Shown piece after piece: positions 47,278 through 59,564 of a DNA stretch of 64,000 nt. The notes beneath the pieces are model-generated. The model had not been told where the DNA came from. It made no database searches and saw only the letters and a program-made list of their open reading frames with translations. Position numbers and translations under genes: made by a program. Every line of letters starts with the position of its first letter. Within the stretch, counting starts at the first letter, position 1. Source of the stretch: Spodoptera frugiperda (taxonomy: Eukaryota; Arthropoda; Insecta; Lepidoptera; Noctuidae); the NCBI RefSeq assembly GCF_023101765.2, contig NC_064240.1, forward strand, positions 1,798,001 to 1,862,000, given 5' to 3'.

Positions 47278-47515
47278 CTAGCTTTTGCCTGAGGCTTCGC
47301 TTGTGTTATATTGCGCAATGCTTTAAACAAACTTCCACATCCCATTTTATAGAAATGTCGGTTTCAAATGAGACAAAATGTAGCTTAATATCATTTTTCA
47401 TCCCTTGAAACATTTCCACCTAAAAATATCACTTCAATACGTTGATTTACTTCTATACGGACAAACAAACACATATATATTATGTTTGTATATATTATAT
47501 AATATTAATGGTTGT
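47278..47515 (-). mobile_element. Helitron, inverse orientation, weak 5' end
   Basis: CTAGCTTTTGCCTGAGGCTT and CGCTTGTG on the plus strand are the inverse of a Helitron 3' hairpin and CTAG|T end. CCATTTTATAGAAATG and GACAAACAAACACATATATA fit the family interior. The 5' boundary is a guess. Confidence 0.5.
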
Positions 47516-48879
47516 GAATATAATCATCTTTGTAAGCCTTCAGGGTAAATGTAGTTCGAATATGTTTTGTATTACGAATTATTAATTATTATTAAACATG
47601 ACATAACTACGTACTTAGCTGTTTCGTGAAGGTGTATGACAAAGTACCTACTCATTGTATTTATGTCTTTACTTTCATTGTAATAGGTAGAACATAGTTT
47701 TACTTTATTATTGACCCAGATATACCTATAGAAGAAAAAAGATTATCCAGTAGTGGACTATTACCAACTGTTGGTAATGATGACTGTATAAGACTATGTT
47801 TTTCTTCTTTTCTTGACAACCCTTTACACTAATCTCTATCCTGGTTCATCTAAATATCTTTACAAATCTTAGTACCTACTCCTTTACTTTCATTATCCCT
47901 TATTCTAAACGGTTATACTACAAGACCCTAACCCTAAGCGTTAATTAGGCGCAAATCTTATAAAATTAAACTTCATTCAATTTATATTTGACATTTCAAT
48001 GGCTATTTAACGTATTCAGGCTAAGGAGTCTTTATGTAGGGTCCCTTATACAAAACAATTTACATTTCCTTCCTATTTGTAATAGAAAACTAATTACGCC
48101 AGAAACACAAAATAATTTGATCGTAATCAAAGGATGTTTTCTGAAACCGTTTATTTTGACTCTAGACTAGGAGCTGGTGTAATTGAAATGACAGCATTTA
48201 GGTAGTATGAGAATGGACGAACAAATTTTCAGTTTTATTTCTATGTCTTGATTTTCGAAGCTTATTTTTTAAGTGAAATTGCATACCTAATACCTAAGAT
48301 TAAAAGCAATCGTTAATGTGTTTTATTTTAATGAAACTATTCCACAAGGATATCGAATCGATTTCTGTTTACTTTAAAGTAGGTAAATAGGTAAGCAGTA
48401 GTATCATTAAAATGCGCGCCTCTGTCTACCCATTCAGGGACTATGAGCCTAATTTTATATTGTGTAAAAGTCTATTTTCTTTGTCCCTGACATAGAAACA
48501 AACTAATCCATTAATACTGCGTCTATGTAGCATGTAATAAGATCCATTTGGAGTGAAAAGCTTGACTTTTACAAATGGAGTGTCATTGAATACGAACTTA
48601 GACATTTTATTAAGCCTGACTTATAAAACTAGGAATAAAGGGCAGATAACACGCGATATAGAACTTAGAATTAGATTAAAATGCGAATTTATTTTGACAC
48701 CATTTTTAAACTTTCTTTTCTTGAACATTTATGGGTCATGTCATAGCCAGATGCTACAAATCGAGTGAATTTTGACACTGATATTCGACGAATCATATGA
48801 TATTATGACAAAACCAATACTCACCATTGACTCTCTCCTTTACATTGAAAAACTTCTACATTGATTTTTCTATTCATTC
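47516..48879. other. AT-rich DNA, nothing recognised
   Basis: Small open frames only (60-71 codons). Confidence 0.4.
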
Positions 48880-48999
48880 GATTCGCTGAAATGGCTGGAC
48901 CAATTTTGACAGGACTTTTATTGACAAGTAGCTGATGTATTTTATTTTAGATAATAAAGGCACAAAGTCCTCGTAAGCGAAGCTGCGGGCATCAACTAG
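48880..48999 (+). mobile_element. Helitron 3' part
   Basis: AGCGAAGCTGCGGGCATCAA followed by CTAG|T (CTAG at 48996-48999) is a Helitron terminus with its GC hairpin. ATTCGCTGAAATGGCTGGAC upstream fits the family 5' half, but the start was not located. Confidence 0.6.
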
Positions 49000-49883
49000 T
49001 AACCAATATAAAACATATATTCAAAATGGACTATCGTTTCCATATCTGAATGTTTTATATAAAAAAGGTAAAAATACAAAATAAAGACTGGCATTCACAT
49101 GAAGATTAAAACTGCGAATAAATCCAAAAGCGACTATATTAATCAAAACTTTATGTTTTCAGAATTGCATAGAATGCGCAGTTATATGAACATTTCCATT
49201 ATATTTCGCGTACAAAACCACATATAATACTCATGTGAATTTCACTTTTCCACGAAGTTGAAAATAAAACAAATAAAAATATATTTATTAAATAAATAAA
49301 AAATGCGTTTATTAATAAAAACCGTTTACATTTTTATATGTCCCTGAAACCCACACTAGGATTCTTTGTGTCGTGAGATCCAGTCTCTTTCAGTCAGCAT
49401 AGGAAAAATATGTAATGAATTTAAAGTCAAAGTCAAAATTACTTTTTTCATGAATTTATTTTTGGACGTGAAAGCATTTATTATAATATAAAAAAAAAAC
49501 AAAATATCAGTATGTCGGTCAGTCCTCTAGAAAAAAAAATGCAAACACATTGGAAAATCAAAGTTTTACGTTAAGAGTGAAATAATTTCTGAGTGTTGCT
49601 GCCTCAATTAAGCCACAATTTACATTACAGAGCCGTCAGGCTTCAGTTTCGATAAAATATTAATTTAAAGGATGTTTCACGAATTAATATTAACTACTCT
49701 TTGTATTAAACATCAATGCTTGTATCTTTCTGAATGTGACAGTACTGAATTTGAGTGATGAAAGGAATTTTGATTATTTTCATGTTAATTATTATTATTA
49801 AATGTATTGTCATTTTTGAGATAATGGACACTTTTATACGTCATGCTTTTATTCTGATATGGCATTATTACTATTTTGTTCTT
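49000..49883. other. AT-rich spacer
   Basis: No gene or repeat recognised. Confidence 0.4.
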
Positions 49884-50150
49884 TTATGAGATAAGCCGGT
49901 AAACGAGCAGGCAGATCACTTCATTATCATCAGCCGGGAGACGTCCACTGCTGAACAAAGACCTCCCCCTTAGTTCTCCACGTAGAGGACTACGTGGAGG
50001 TAGATTACTTGACGGTAAGCAATTGACGCCACCCATGTCCTTTCTGGGGGTTAGAAATTTGAGGATTGTAGGGGTTTTGAGAATTGTGGATATTGGAGAA
50101 GGGCAGAATATTGGGCCCCTAGTAACCTCATTCACACGACGAAACACTAT
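49884..50150 (-). mobile_element. LINE/SINE 3' repeat with an insertion
   Basis: Plus-strand AAACGAGCAGGCAGATCACT, then after an interruption GACGGTAAGCAATTGACGCC, CACCCATGTCCTTTCTGGGG and TTGGGCCCCTAGTAACCTCA form the inverse of the repeat seen at 61785-62000. About 90 bp (roughly 49920-50007: CATCAGCCGGGAGACGTCCA ... GGACTACGTGGAGGTAGATT) are foreign to it and flanked by AGATCACTT / AGATTACTT. An 87-codon minus-strand frame runs through but is repeat-derived. Confidence 0.65.
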
Positions 50151-50584
50151 GCAAGCGTTGTTTCACGTTTCTTGACTTTTACTAATTTAATTGCGATTTA
50201 GTATTTGAGATCACAAAAACTTAAGAATCGCGCCACTCATTTCAACCAAGCTAAAACTTTTCTAAGAAAAACCTTATTTTTTTACTTTTTGCGAGTTTTG
50301 AGACGAACACGAGTCTCATGTTAACTTCTACGTAGGTACGTAAAATAATATAAGATTCTTATAAGCTTCACACAGCGACCGCGCCTGCAGTCGTGCCATT
50401 TACTAAGTTCACTGTCTTAATAAAGCCTTGGAAGATTATACTTATATACTTACATACATAGGTCTAGATATGCTTCTAAAGAACTTAGAACAGTTTCATT
50501 ACACACACGTAAGAATAAATTTGGAAAATTATTTGTTTCTTTTTGTGTCTAGTTTTATGATATGAATTATTTGGTTCCATTGCT

Positions 50585-50800
50585 TAGATAGATCACATCA
50601 ACAGCCATTGCTGACCAAACGCCTTGTCTCGCACGGAGAAGGTTTGAGCATTAATCACCATGCTTGCTCAACGACGATTTCGAACTTATAATTAAAGATA
50701 GGGCAACAATAATATCATAAGGCCTAAGGCTTAAGGCTTATAGCCAAGTTTTCCTTGTGATATTTTCCTTCGCCGCTTTTCAGTGGTGACTTTTTTTACA
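50585..50800 (-). mobile_element. Composite SINE fragment
   Basis: CATTGCTGACCAAACGCCTT, CGGAGAAGGTTTGAGCATTA and TCACCATGCTTGCTCAA match the body of the SINE at 51306-51550 in inverse orientation. The right part (TTGTGATATTTTCCTTCGCC) continues it after a small insertion. Confidence 0.7.
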
Positions 50801-51305
50801 TAAAATACTATTTCTTATGAAGAATTTGAATGGATTTAAGCTCACAATCTTTCATCTACATCTACTTTTCAGTAAAACCAAATAAACTACAACAAGAACT
50901 CAACCACGCATACATAAATTAATTTCTTACTCAAAACACAAGCTACATACATAGTTACAGACAAAATTTACTTATTTCATATTTTAGTCTTAATGTATAA
51001 AATTTAGACAGGCAACCCTTAAAGTTGTGGGAAGTTGTAGAACTAATAAAATAACTTATTTTGGCATAACCCTAACAAACAAAACTTGTATGATATGAAG
51101 TGATTAATGTATTCATACGTAAACCTTTACAATGATAAATTAATTTGTGAACCGTGTTATGTATTAACCGCGAACGCTGCGGTTACATTGGGATATCAAT
51201 GCGATGATACATTGTTGTGATCTGTATTTTGTTTATTGTTATTACCTACAATATTATAAATATTATAAAGTTCCCAAGTAGACTGTTTGTATTTTATACG
51301 GCATG

Positions 51306-51550
51306 TTGTGGTAACCCGGTGGTTGAAGATGCATGAGAGTGCGAGTTCGAAACCTACGAACGGCAAGTACCAATGTGACTTTTTCCTAGTTATATGTGCT
51401 TTCTAAGATCATTTAGACTTACAAACGGTGAATAAAAAATTGTGAGGAAACCTGGGCTTATAATTTCTAATTATAAGTTTGAAATCGCATTGCGTATAAG
51501 AAAAAGACTTTGGTCAGCAGTGGCTATTTATAGGTTGATGATGTGATATG
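51306..51550 (+). mobile_element. Composite SINE with tRNA-like head
   Basis: A B-box-like GAGTTCGAAACC (51343-51354) preceded by GTGGTAACCCGGTGGTT forms a decayed tRNA-like head. CGGCAAGTACCAATGTGACT, CAAACGGTGAATAAAAAATT, GAGGAAACCTGGGCTTATAA, GACTTTGGTCAGCAGTGGCT and the tail TAGGTTGATGATGTGAT follow, the standard order of this lepidopteran repeat. Confidence 0.72.
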
Positions 51551-54001
51551 ATCCGTACGGCAAATGTAAAAAGATCTCTAGCTCAGTGACGTACTATTGC
51601 AGAGGTTGATGTCGGCTGGTTAACAAATACAAATATGTTTTTATATTATAACTTTCATATGTTTGACGAAGAACTCGACTAGTTTCCCCTGCATTGTGTC
51701 GTGAAATACTGCTCATATATGTGTATGGCTTGAAACTAGTCGATTTCCTCGTCAAACAGTTATGCAAGCCAAAAAAGATACCTATAATGATGATGTTGGT
51801 GAAAAGCTTTAACCTTTCACACAAATAGACACAGCGCGATGTACTCTATATTCACGTTTAGTCTTAGTATAGTTAGTTCTAAGTAAAGTATATTATTTAT
51901 CTAAATATCATCGTCACCTTTAAATGTCTAATGCTAATCCATTTCTGAAATCGTAGAATATCTAAAGGTTACAAACAACCCACAAAGAACTAAAACGAAA
52001 ACAATCAATCGTCTAACAAACATAAATATCAGATCCATATTGTACCACGAAAAAAAAAACAAATTCGAAACTCAAGCGAGACCCACAATGTTGACCACAC
52101 ATTAGCTTTAAGCGATAAATCCCGGACGGGCAGAGGCAACCAGCGTTTTCTTTTGTACCCACACTGAATTTTAAGGCAAGACAAATAGAGACCGCCTCGG
52201 ATTGCGCAAACTTGTTTGTTAACAGCCAAGAAAACAAAATATCAGCGACTTTTGTGTACATATGTGAAATTATGTATGGGTTTATGTTAAAATAATGTTC
52301 ACGAATTCTGTTCGTCCTTTAAATGGCACGAGTTAACTTAAATATCATTAGAAGAAGATTTAATATTTAGCAGTACATTTTCTCATTAAAATGTAACTTA
52401 ATGTTACTTTGAGTAATAAACCATATGTTTTTGTCTTTATATAGGTCTTTGTTTTTTGGAGTAAAGAACATACTCAATACTCACTTATATACCAACACAA
52501 AACATTACTTATTTTGGCATTTACTAAACATAACGGACATATTTTTCTCCATAATATATGTCCTTATGTCTCACAAAAAACCATTCTGTCTTTTCTATAC
52601 CCAATCTTTCATTCGACTATTTACAGTACACGCTGCACATCGTACATAGGTAATAAAAAACCCACGAACCATGTAACACACTAATGAGGCAGGTAAATCC
52701 TTCAAATATTTCACCATTCTAGTCAATTTGCATGTACGTTACGTGTGTATCCGAAAGAACGGGAGGGCACATTGCAAAGATCCTTTATTGCAAATTGGCT
52801 GTGAAATTGTGGCATGTTCCCTTACCGTTGTACGTATTGCTTTTATTCTTTCTCTCAAACAAAGTAAAGCTCAAAGTATTACATGTACTGGGTGGTTTCG
52901 AGCTGTTTAAGGCCAACTTTGCATGTCATTACGTACTATTATGTGGAACGTGAGCTGGTTGAAATGTTACAGATATGTACGTCGAATGTACGTCTTAATT
53001 CTAGTCGTTGCGGAGTTAAAAATTCAGTGGTAAAAACTATGGCTGTTGTTGAGTTGAATGGTTATTGCTGTACGAGATTGTCGATAATTTACTTTTGTGG
53101 ATGTTTTTTACGATGAACACTAATGCTACGTATTTTTATGTCTTAGTAAAATAAATAGTCTTTAAAAATACGGCCACAATTTTCCAAAAGTTTCAACAGA
53201 TGCACCTATAATTTTCCAGCTATTGATCAACGTAAGCCACAATTCCTAAAATAAAAAATATACGTACAACCCGAAATGGAAGTCAAAATGTCGGTCTCGT
53301 ACTTCACTAACGAAGCAATCAAAATACCTGTAGCGTTCTAAAAACATTAGAATCGGATCAGGAAACGTCAGACATAGTTTTCTCGGAAACTAAACTAATT
53401 TGGTTCATTCCGTGGGTCCACAGCTTTATCCGTCGCACAGAACAGTACGGAGATCGCATTTCAATGGGACCTTCACCCTTATACCATAGTCATATTACGC
53501 AACTATATATTACCTGCCGTAATATTACTTTATTACCTCTTTTTATACGAAAAAATATCCTCTACAGAGCAATAGGAAATACCTTTGTGCGTCTCGCGAC
53601 TCACATCAGTCAGTCGGTTTGAAAGAAGTTTAGGGTATGAAGTGACTGTGGACGTTTCTCCGAAATGTACGTATAACATGTGGAATTTCACGTACGCTTG
53701 AGATATTAGAGGTTATTATTCGGATGGTATACTTTCCAATAATAATAACAGAGAATTCTTGCTTCTATACATATAAAAAGGAGTTTGTTGAAAATGTTCT
53801 GCAATGAAACCGTATTATCATACGCGTACCATGTATGCTACATTGAGTATATTTTTATTAACATTGTTATGAGTTACGTGATCGTAATATCTTCTTTATT
53901 ATTTTACAAAATGTTTGGTGTATGTACCACGTGTTTACACACATATTACTTAAAATTCATAGAATGATTCACTCAGAATAATAATTTTAGCTATAGATTG
54001 A
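51551..54001. other. AT-rich DNA without recognised genes
   Basis: Several open frames of 60-82 codons, for example 52013-52261 (-) and 52883-53116 (+), lack domains. TATTACCTGCCGTAATATTA near 53510 resembles a SINE motif but is too short to call. Confidence 0.4.
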
Positions 54002-54188
54002 TCCTACTTCCTGCTATAATACTATAAATGCAAAAGTTTGTATGTATTGATGTTTGTTACTCTTTCACGGCAAAGCAGCTAAAGGGATCGGGATTAAGTT
54101 TAGAACAGCGGTAGATAATAGTCTGGAATAACACATAGGCTACTTTTTATCCCACGGGAACGCGGGCGAAGCCGCTGACAGAAACTAG
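54002..54188 (+). mobile_element. Short non-autonomous Helitron with intact 3' hairpin
   Basis: Starts TCCTACTTCCTGCTATAATA and ends GACAGAAACTAG followed by T. The stem GCGG-GCGAA-CCGC-type hairpin (54162-54175) lies about 10 bp before the CTAG end. Conserved blocks are TTTGTTACTCTTTCACGGCA and GGAATAACACATAGGCTACT. Preceded by A and followed by T. No coding capacity. Confidence 0.85.
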
Positions 54189-54627
54189 TAATTAATATAT
54201 TATGTACTTCAATTTTTTACATTGTGGCTTATTGTTTATATTGGGTACTAACCATACGTCAAACATCAAATATCATTTGGAGGATATAATACTAACAATT
54301 TGGTTCAACCATATATATTATTGGAACAAACTATAACATCATATTATACCTACTGAACAATAATTAATATAACGGGTAGTAAACATACCCTTATGTATAT
54401 TCAATTCGATGGTCTAGCTGATTGTTACCAAAACGAATGCTCCACTATGAGTACACATCTTTATAGTATGTATGAAATGGAATAAAGAACTCGATTAAGG
54501 GATTAATAAGAGTTTCTTATATTTTTCTATCGGGACGAAAAAGGTTGCATAACTTGGACGGTGAATGATATTTATTACAATGTTACCAATATGGATTACA
54601 GATATTTATATTTCTTCTATGATCCAA
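54189..54627. other. AT-rich spacer
   Basis: Nothing recognised. Confidence 0.4.
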
Positions 54628-54898
54628 AGATGTACTATGCTACGTTATTGTGGATGCGTTTGGCTTCCAGTAATCATATTTATTGGTACACATAGCTGAG
54701 CACTGGTGGAAATGGACTTTGCTAAGTTATTATTATTTTTTGTATAGAAAGATGCGTGCGATGGATGCGTGCTATGTGTGCTATGGATAACTCCTCTTCT
54801 ATCGATACTGCGCATACTCGCACGCTGTGAAACACGCACAGTGGAAACGGTCACATAGTTTCACAGCTTAGTTATTACATCTTCCACAAAGCACATCT
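54628..54898 (-). mobile_element. TIR element family, copy 2 (271 bp, both ends)
   Basis: AGATGTACT at 54628 and AGCACATCT at 54890-54898 are inverted ends (8 of 9 bases). In inverse orientation it shares TAATAACTAAGCTGTGAAAC, TGTGACCGTTTCCACTG, GTGCGAGTATGCG, CTATGTGTACCAATAAATAT and CATAGCACACATAGC with 32649-32930 and 60586-60950. The 69-codon minus-strand frame inside is not a gene. Confidence 0.7.
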
Positions 54899-55820
54899 CT
54901 GGTAGAAAATCATCGTAAGACTTGAACTTATCTACCTAGATTGATTCGTAAAGTAATGTTATATAACTGTTGGTGAACATTTTCCGCTTCAGTCAACCAA
55001 ATACCAATCTAAAATTTATTTCGTCTCTTTTAAACAACAATAGAAAAGAAAAAAACAATTACGAAATTCAATTATTTTTACCGTTCCAATGTTTGCGTAG
55101 TGTAATTCTTCAATCAAGTTTTTGGATTTTTTTATACATTTTATCAAAAAACGTATTTTGTTTGTCAAGGAAAAATAACATTTCAGTTTATTTACATAAG
55201 AATTGATATTGAAATGCCAAATAAATATGATTTGACACTCTAGGTATGAAGTATACCCTTGGCATTTGACGTAAAAATAGATATTGTATTACATCTACCC
55301 TTCCGGGAAGGCTTAGGACAAAGTTAATAATATTTACGTGATATCTACATGTGATATTTTATTTCCAAACTACATAAAACTATTGTAAACTGTAAGTGGC
55401 TCTGAGATATGGTGTGATAGAGAGTATGGATAGTTGACACAAAATTGACTGCTTTTTGCTATAGAATTCACAGTATGGTGATCGCTAATGTGGAATAAAT
55501 ATGGATAAGTAATAACAAAATAAATAATTTTAAATCATGTTCATAAAAAGCAACAAACGACTGCATAATTCATTCCTTATTTGACTACTCATCATTTAAA
55601 TTCATAGTAGACAAAACGTAAATGATCTTCAGTATCAATAAATTGGCTTGACCAGAATAATACTACGGTCTCATAAAAACCGAAGCGTTTTCTTGTGTTG
55701 TGCACTTGTGTTACGTTTCAGCGGGTAAGAGAGGAAAAATCCTAAAGGCTGCATCCTTCTACTCCTCCTCCTCTTCCAGTGTTATCTAAGGGCTTAGAAA
55801 TAATTTGTTTTACGATGAAT
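54899..55820. other. AT-rich spacer
   Basis: A 78-codon plus-strand frame (54970-55206) shows no domain. CTACCCTTCCGGGAAGG near 55298 may be a SINE remnant. Confidence 0.4.
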
Positions 55821-55911
55821 GAGATCGAAACTAGACGATATCAGCGTTTTGATTGGTCGGCTCAAAGAAGCTGGCCAGTCAAAGTGCTTCACACTGTCTC
55901 GTTTCGATCTC
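55821..55911. repeat. 91-bp inverted-repeat element (hairpin MITE)
   Basis: GAGATCGAAACTAGAC (55821-55836) and GTCTCGTTTCGATCTC (55896-55911) pair at 15 of 16 positions. Inside, TTGGTCGGCT and AGCTGGCCAGTC are partly inverted as well, so the whole segment can fold. Confidence 0.65.
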
Positions 55912-57517
55912 CTTAAAAAGTAAAGCTAACTTGTACTAAGCCCTCTGACATACAAAGCTGATTATTGTATCATCAGGTGATCCGTGTGTCCTCCAGAAAA
56001 AAGCGAAATTATTTTTATGATTTTTAAAAACATGTGAAAAGCCCTAATGTCCTTGCGGATTATTCTCAAATGAATTTATGACTGACCCACATTACCTACA
56101 ATATGTTGAAGTAAAACAATGGTAAGCATGTTTTCATGTGGGATGCTAAGTAATCAAGACTTTTATTTGTATTGTAGTACACCTACGTTACAATTGTTGT
56201 TTTATGAGTCTGAGGTAAACATAGGTCGGGGCTTTTATACACCTATCTAAAAATATACTACAGTGTTACTTGATCATATTTATAAATGTACTACTATGAT
56301 GTACCTTGAGTGTCCCTATGAAATTATGTCCTACACAAGTTTGTACCTGACATTAATGAATAGAACAAAAAATAAATTATACTATACAACTTTTGCTTGT
56401 TTTTCGCTACACTCTGTATTTGTGTCCTAAGAAACTCCTTTGCAAGTAATAATGCTGCTTACGATTCTCCAAAGAAAAAAAAACAAACAGTCCACAATTT
56501 AATTTATAGTTATCTAGCAGTTTTTCATTTGAACCGGTTACAGCTATTTGAGTTCCAGTGGTAAGCGCATTACAAAGTTACTAAGTACACTTCGTAGCAC
56601 TGCTACGCCGTAGCACCGTAGCTCTCTACTACGAGTTTAATACGTAGCCAACCGTTTTCTGTTTTCATTTTAAAGTTTTATAGAAACTAATTAAGTTGTT
56701 GTTCTTACAAAATAAAACGTTTGTTATTTAATAAATAGAGTATCTTGTTTTGGATTAATAAAGGGAACTCAGTTATATTAAACCCGAACGGTTTAACCAC
56801 GGAGTACCGTTTCGCTTTCTAACAATTTAATTTTACTGTTTTCATGATTATGGGCCATAACAAAAGTAAGTTAGGTACTTTTATTACTGCCCAAAGCATG
56901 ATTACTGGTTGTAATTAGGGTCAGATCTTCTTAAACATAAAACAAAAAGTATCCAGCTTAGTGAAACGAAATTACCTTCACAGTTAGAACAACACTAAAC
57001 TATTTTGATCAACAGTAATCTCACGTGAATATCACAATAACTAAAGTAATAATAGCGTTATAAGATTATGTACACTATCAAGCCATTTTGAGAACACAAT
57101 GGGTCCCTAAGGTCTATGTTTAACAGACTACAATGTAACTAGACTTCAAGGTCAAAAAGGTCGTTCCATTAAGATTTTTGGGCTAAACAAGTGAAGGTCC
57201 ATTATATTATATTATCCTCGTTTTTGGACCTCGCCACCTCTGAAGATTACGCTAAACGCTCTGGCTGTCATTGTAAGGGGTCCCAATGGTGATTGCCGTT
57301 ATTTTTGCATAAACTTAATTAGAATTTCCCAAGTTCTCTTTTTCTCGCGAAAAAATACTTCGAAGTTTTGTTTGGCTAATATTTTTCGAGTTTCGTTTTG
57401 TCAATGTTTTTGTTTGAGAATGTTTTACTGCTCCGCTGCTTCCCAAATGTTTCTCTTTAGAACGAATTCGGAAACAATTATTCTAATTTCTCAATTTGTC
57501 GTTTAGAATTATAACTT
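55912..57517. other. AT-rich DNA with one motif cluster
   Basis: CATCAGGTGATCCGTGTGTC near 55971 is a tiny LINE 3' remnant. Nothing else was recognised apart from the cluster at 56590-56640. Confidence 0.4.
56590..56640. repeat. Second cluster of TACG/GTAGC inverted motifs
   Basis: TTCGTAGCACTGCTACGCCG followed by TAGCACCGTAGCTCTCTACT mirrors the cluster at 42500-42545, sharing GCTACGCCGTAGCAC and GTAGCACTGCTACG. Confidence 0.6.
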
Positions 57518-57533
57518 AAGTTCACTTACGGAT

Positions 57534-57731
57534 CAGATGGGGCCCAATAGGGCTGATGCCTGACCCGGAGCTGCGGACTACCTAGCGGGTTTACCGGGGC
57601 TCCGGCTCGAAAAGCAGGAGAAGGAACGGGGTGGTTTTTAGTCAGTAAGAGTCTGACACTCCCTCTCGCCTCACCCAAGGCGAGAAAAGTCATTGGATGA
57701 TTTTCCCCCTCAAAAAAAAAAAAAAAAAAAA
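57534..57731 (+). mobile_element. R1-like LINE tail, perfect 16-bp target duplication
   Basis: Runs from CAGATGGGGCCCAATAGGGC through GGAGCTGCGGACTACCTAGC, AAAGCAGGAGAAGGAACGGG, GTCTGACACTCCCTCTCGCC and GATGATTTTCCCCCTC to an A-run of about 20. AAGTTCACTTACGGAT is repeated exactly at 57518-57533 and 57732-57747. The perfect duplication and clean poly-A make this the youngest-looking retrotransposon insertion in the window. A 70-codon minus-strand frame across it is an artefact. Confidence 0.92.
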
Positions 57732-57889
57732 AGTTCACTTACGGATGTAGATTGTTGAAGCAGACATTGTCAAACAAAGTACACGCATTCTTTACGTTGG
57801 TTATTAAAAGTCGTACTTCTTATTGGTTAAATATCTGATGATTTTGTACGTATATAATGTGATAGTTTTAAAAAAACAGTGGTAGTATA

Positions 57890-58157
57890 TCAGTAAGAGC
57901 ACGGGTAGTTCATTGATCGAACAAAACCAAACCCGTGCAAATCAGACTGAAAGAGCCTTCAGACCCATACAAATGTGGTCCAGTGGTACTGATGCCGACT
58001 CCGAGCTGCAGACTGCCTAGCGGGTTACCAGGGCTCTGGTTCGAAAAACAGGACTAGAAAGTGGGTAGTCTTTTTTAGTCAGCAAGAGTTAGAGACTCCC
58101 TCTTGCCTCGCTCAAGACGGGAGAAGTCGTTAAATGATTTTACCCCCTCAAAAAAAT
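57890..58157 (+). mobile_element. Older R1-like LINE 3' end
   Basis: Longer than the other tails: AACCAAACCCGTGCAAATCA, AGAGCCTTCAGACCCATACA, GTGGTACTGATGCC, GCTGCAGACTGCCTAGCGGG, CAAGAGTTAGAGACTCCCTC and GATTTTACCCCCTC before a short A-run. Many substitutions mark it as old. It lies 160 bp from the young copy, in the same orientation. Confidence 0.78.
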
Positions 58158-58744
58158 GATATCACTAAACTTAACATGACAGACTTAAGGTTAATCAACA
58201 AGGTAATGTACTATGGAAATCGTCCTTTTAAGTCGGTCAGTTTAACAGTCCAACACTAACATCTCATAAATTCCTTCATATCTTCATGAATCATTAATTT
58301 TCTAAACACGAGCGACAAATCTCGGGCTAGACCCAGACCTGTTTTACACCTACGTTAGTTTCATCCCACGCTCTCGAGATTTGTGGATTTCAGAGGGCGT
58401 TCAACTTAAAAGTCGAGAAGTATTCTAGTCTTTGTGTGCTAGCTATGTTTACCAGCGAGATTAATGTTTTATTTAATAATGTAGTGTATTATGTAATTCA
58501 TAATGTTGAATAATAACGTCTGTGTTTATTTAAAGTGTTTGGTTTTCGTCTTATGTATACAATCATAATGTTATTCGTTTAAACGTCTGCTTTCGAGTAT
58601 GTTTAGACTTTTGATCGTAGTTTTCGTGAAGTGTTTACGTTGATGTATTTGTTTATTATGTTTTGTGCTAAGACAACGTATTTTGTAGTGTCCTTCTTTG
58701 TGGTATTGTTTGTTTTTTGAGTTAAGATAGTCATTAGCGTAATC
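58158..58744. other. AT-rich spacer
   Basis: Nothing recognised. Confidence 0.4.
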
Positions 58745-58759
58745 TTCGGCTCAATTGGC

Positions 58760-58910
58760 TGAATTGGCTGATGCCAATGACTTCTCCCGCCTTGGGCGAG
58801 GCAAGAGGGAGTATTAAACTGTTACTGACTAAATACCACCCCGTTCCTACTCCTGCTTTTCGAGCCGGAGCTGGGTTATCGGAGCTCCGGCTAGGCAGTT
58901 TGTAGCTCCG
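58760..58910 (-). mobile_element. R1-like LINE tail, inverted
   Basis: Plus-strand CAATGACTTCTCCCGCCTTG, TTACTGACTAAATACCACCC, CTACTCCTGCTTTTCGAGCC and GGAGCTCCGGCTAGGCAG are the inverse of the family tail. The poly-A end has been lost or deleted on the left. Confidence 0.75.
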
Positions 58911-59564
58911 TGTGTACAATACATACACAAGAACAATTTTGAGGTTATTCAGAAGGAGACGAAAACAACTTTTGCACTTTTTAGCAAGTTACTCAAACTT
59001 TCTGTGATCATAATATGTATATTAAAAGTTCATTACATTTTTCTTTGGGCATTAAACGATGATATCTTCATCATTACATTGTTCTTTGGTAAAATCGATG
59101 ATACATTTAATTTTAATAACACATTTTTATTTTAAATATCTTCCTACGTCATGCAAATACCGTTACTTCACGATACCCTATATTCACCATTGTTATAATA
59201 AAATCTCGGCTAAAAATAGAAGCATCCCTTCTCGACGATATATTATGAAAAGTGATGAAGGTATTTCATGAAGCGGACAGCAGGAGCACGTGAACGACAT
59301 ACAATAACCTCCTTATGTGATAATCAAGCCTTCCTTTCTTGAAATTTACAGGGATTGTGTGCATTGTCATCTATATACAGACTTTATTATGTTTATACTT
59401 GCGGTTATTCTTTGGTATTTTGATTTTTGTGAAGAACATTTGTAGTTTTATATCCAAGTTTAAAGTGTATAAGTAGTTTGTTTTAAAATATTCTTAGTGT
59501 TACAAGGTCACTAATTCTTTTTTTTAATAACTATCGTGAGACATACTAAATTAACAAAAAATCA
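58911..59564. other. AT-rich spacer
   Basis: A 70-codon plus-strand frame (59059-59271) has no known domain. Confidence 0.4.

Noticed and set aside
49884..50150. 87-codon minus-strand frame as a small protein
   Set aside because: Entirely within a LINE/SINE 3' repeat and an inserted repeat fragment.
52013..52261. 82-codon minus-strand frame, somewhat Cys-rich
   Set aside because: No signal peptide or cysteine pattern of a known family, and overlapping frames are also open; likely chance.
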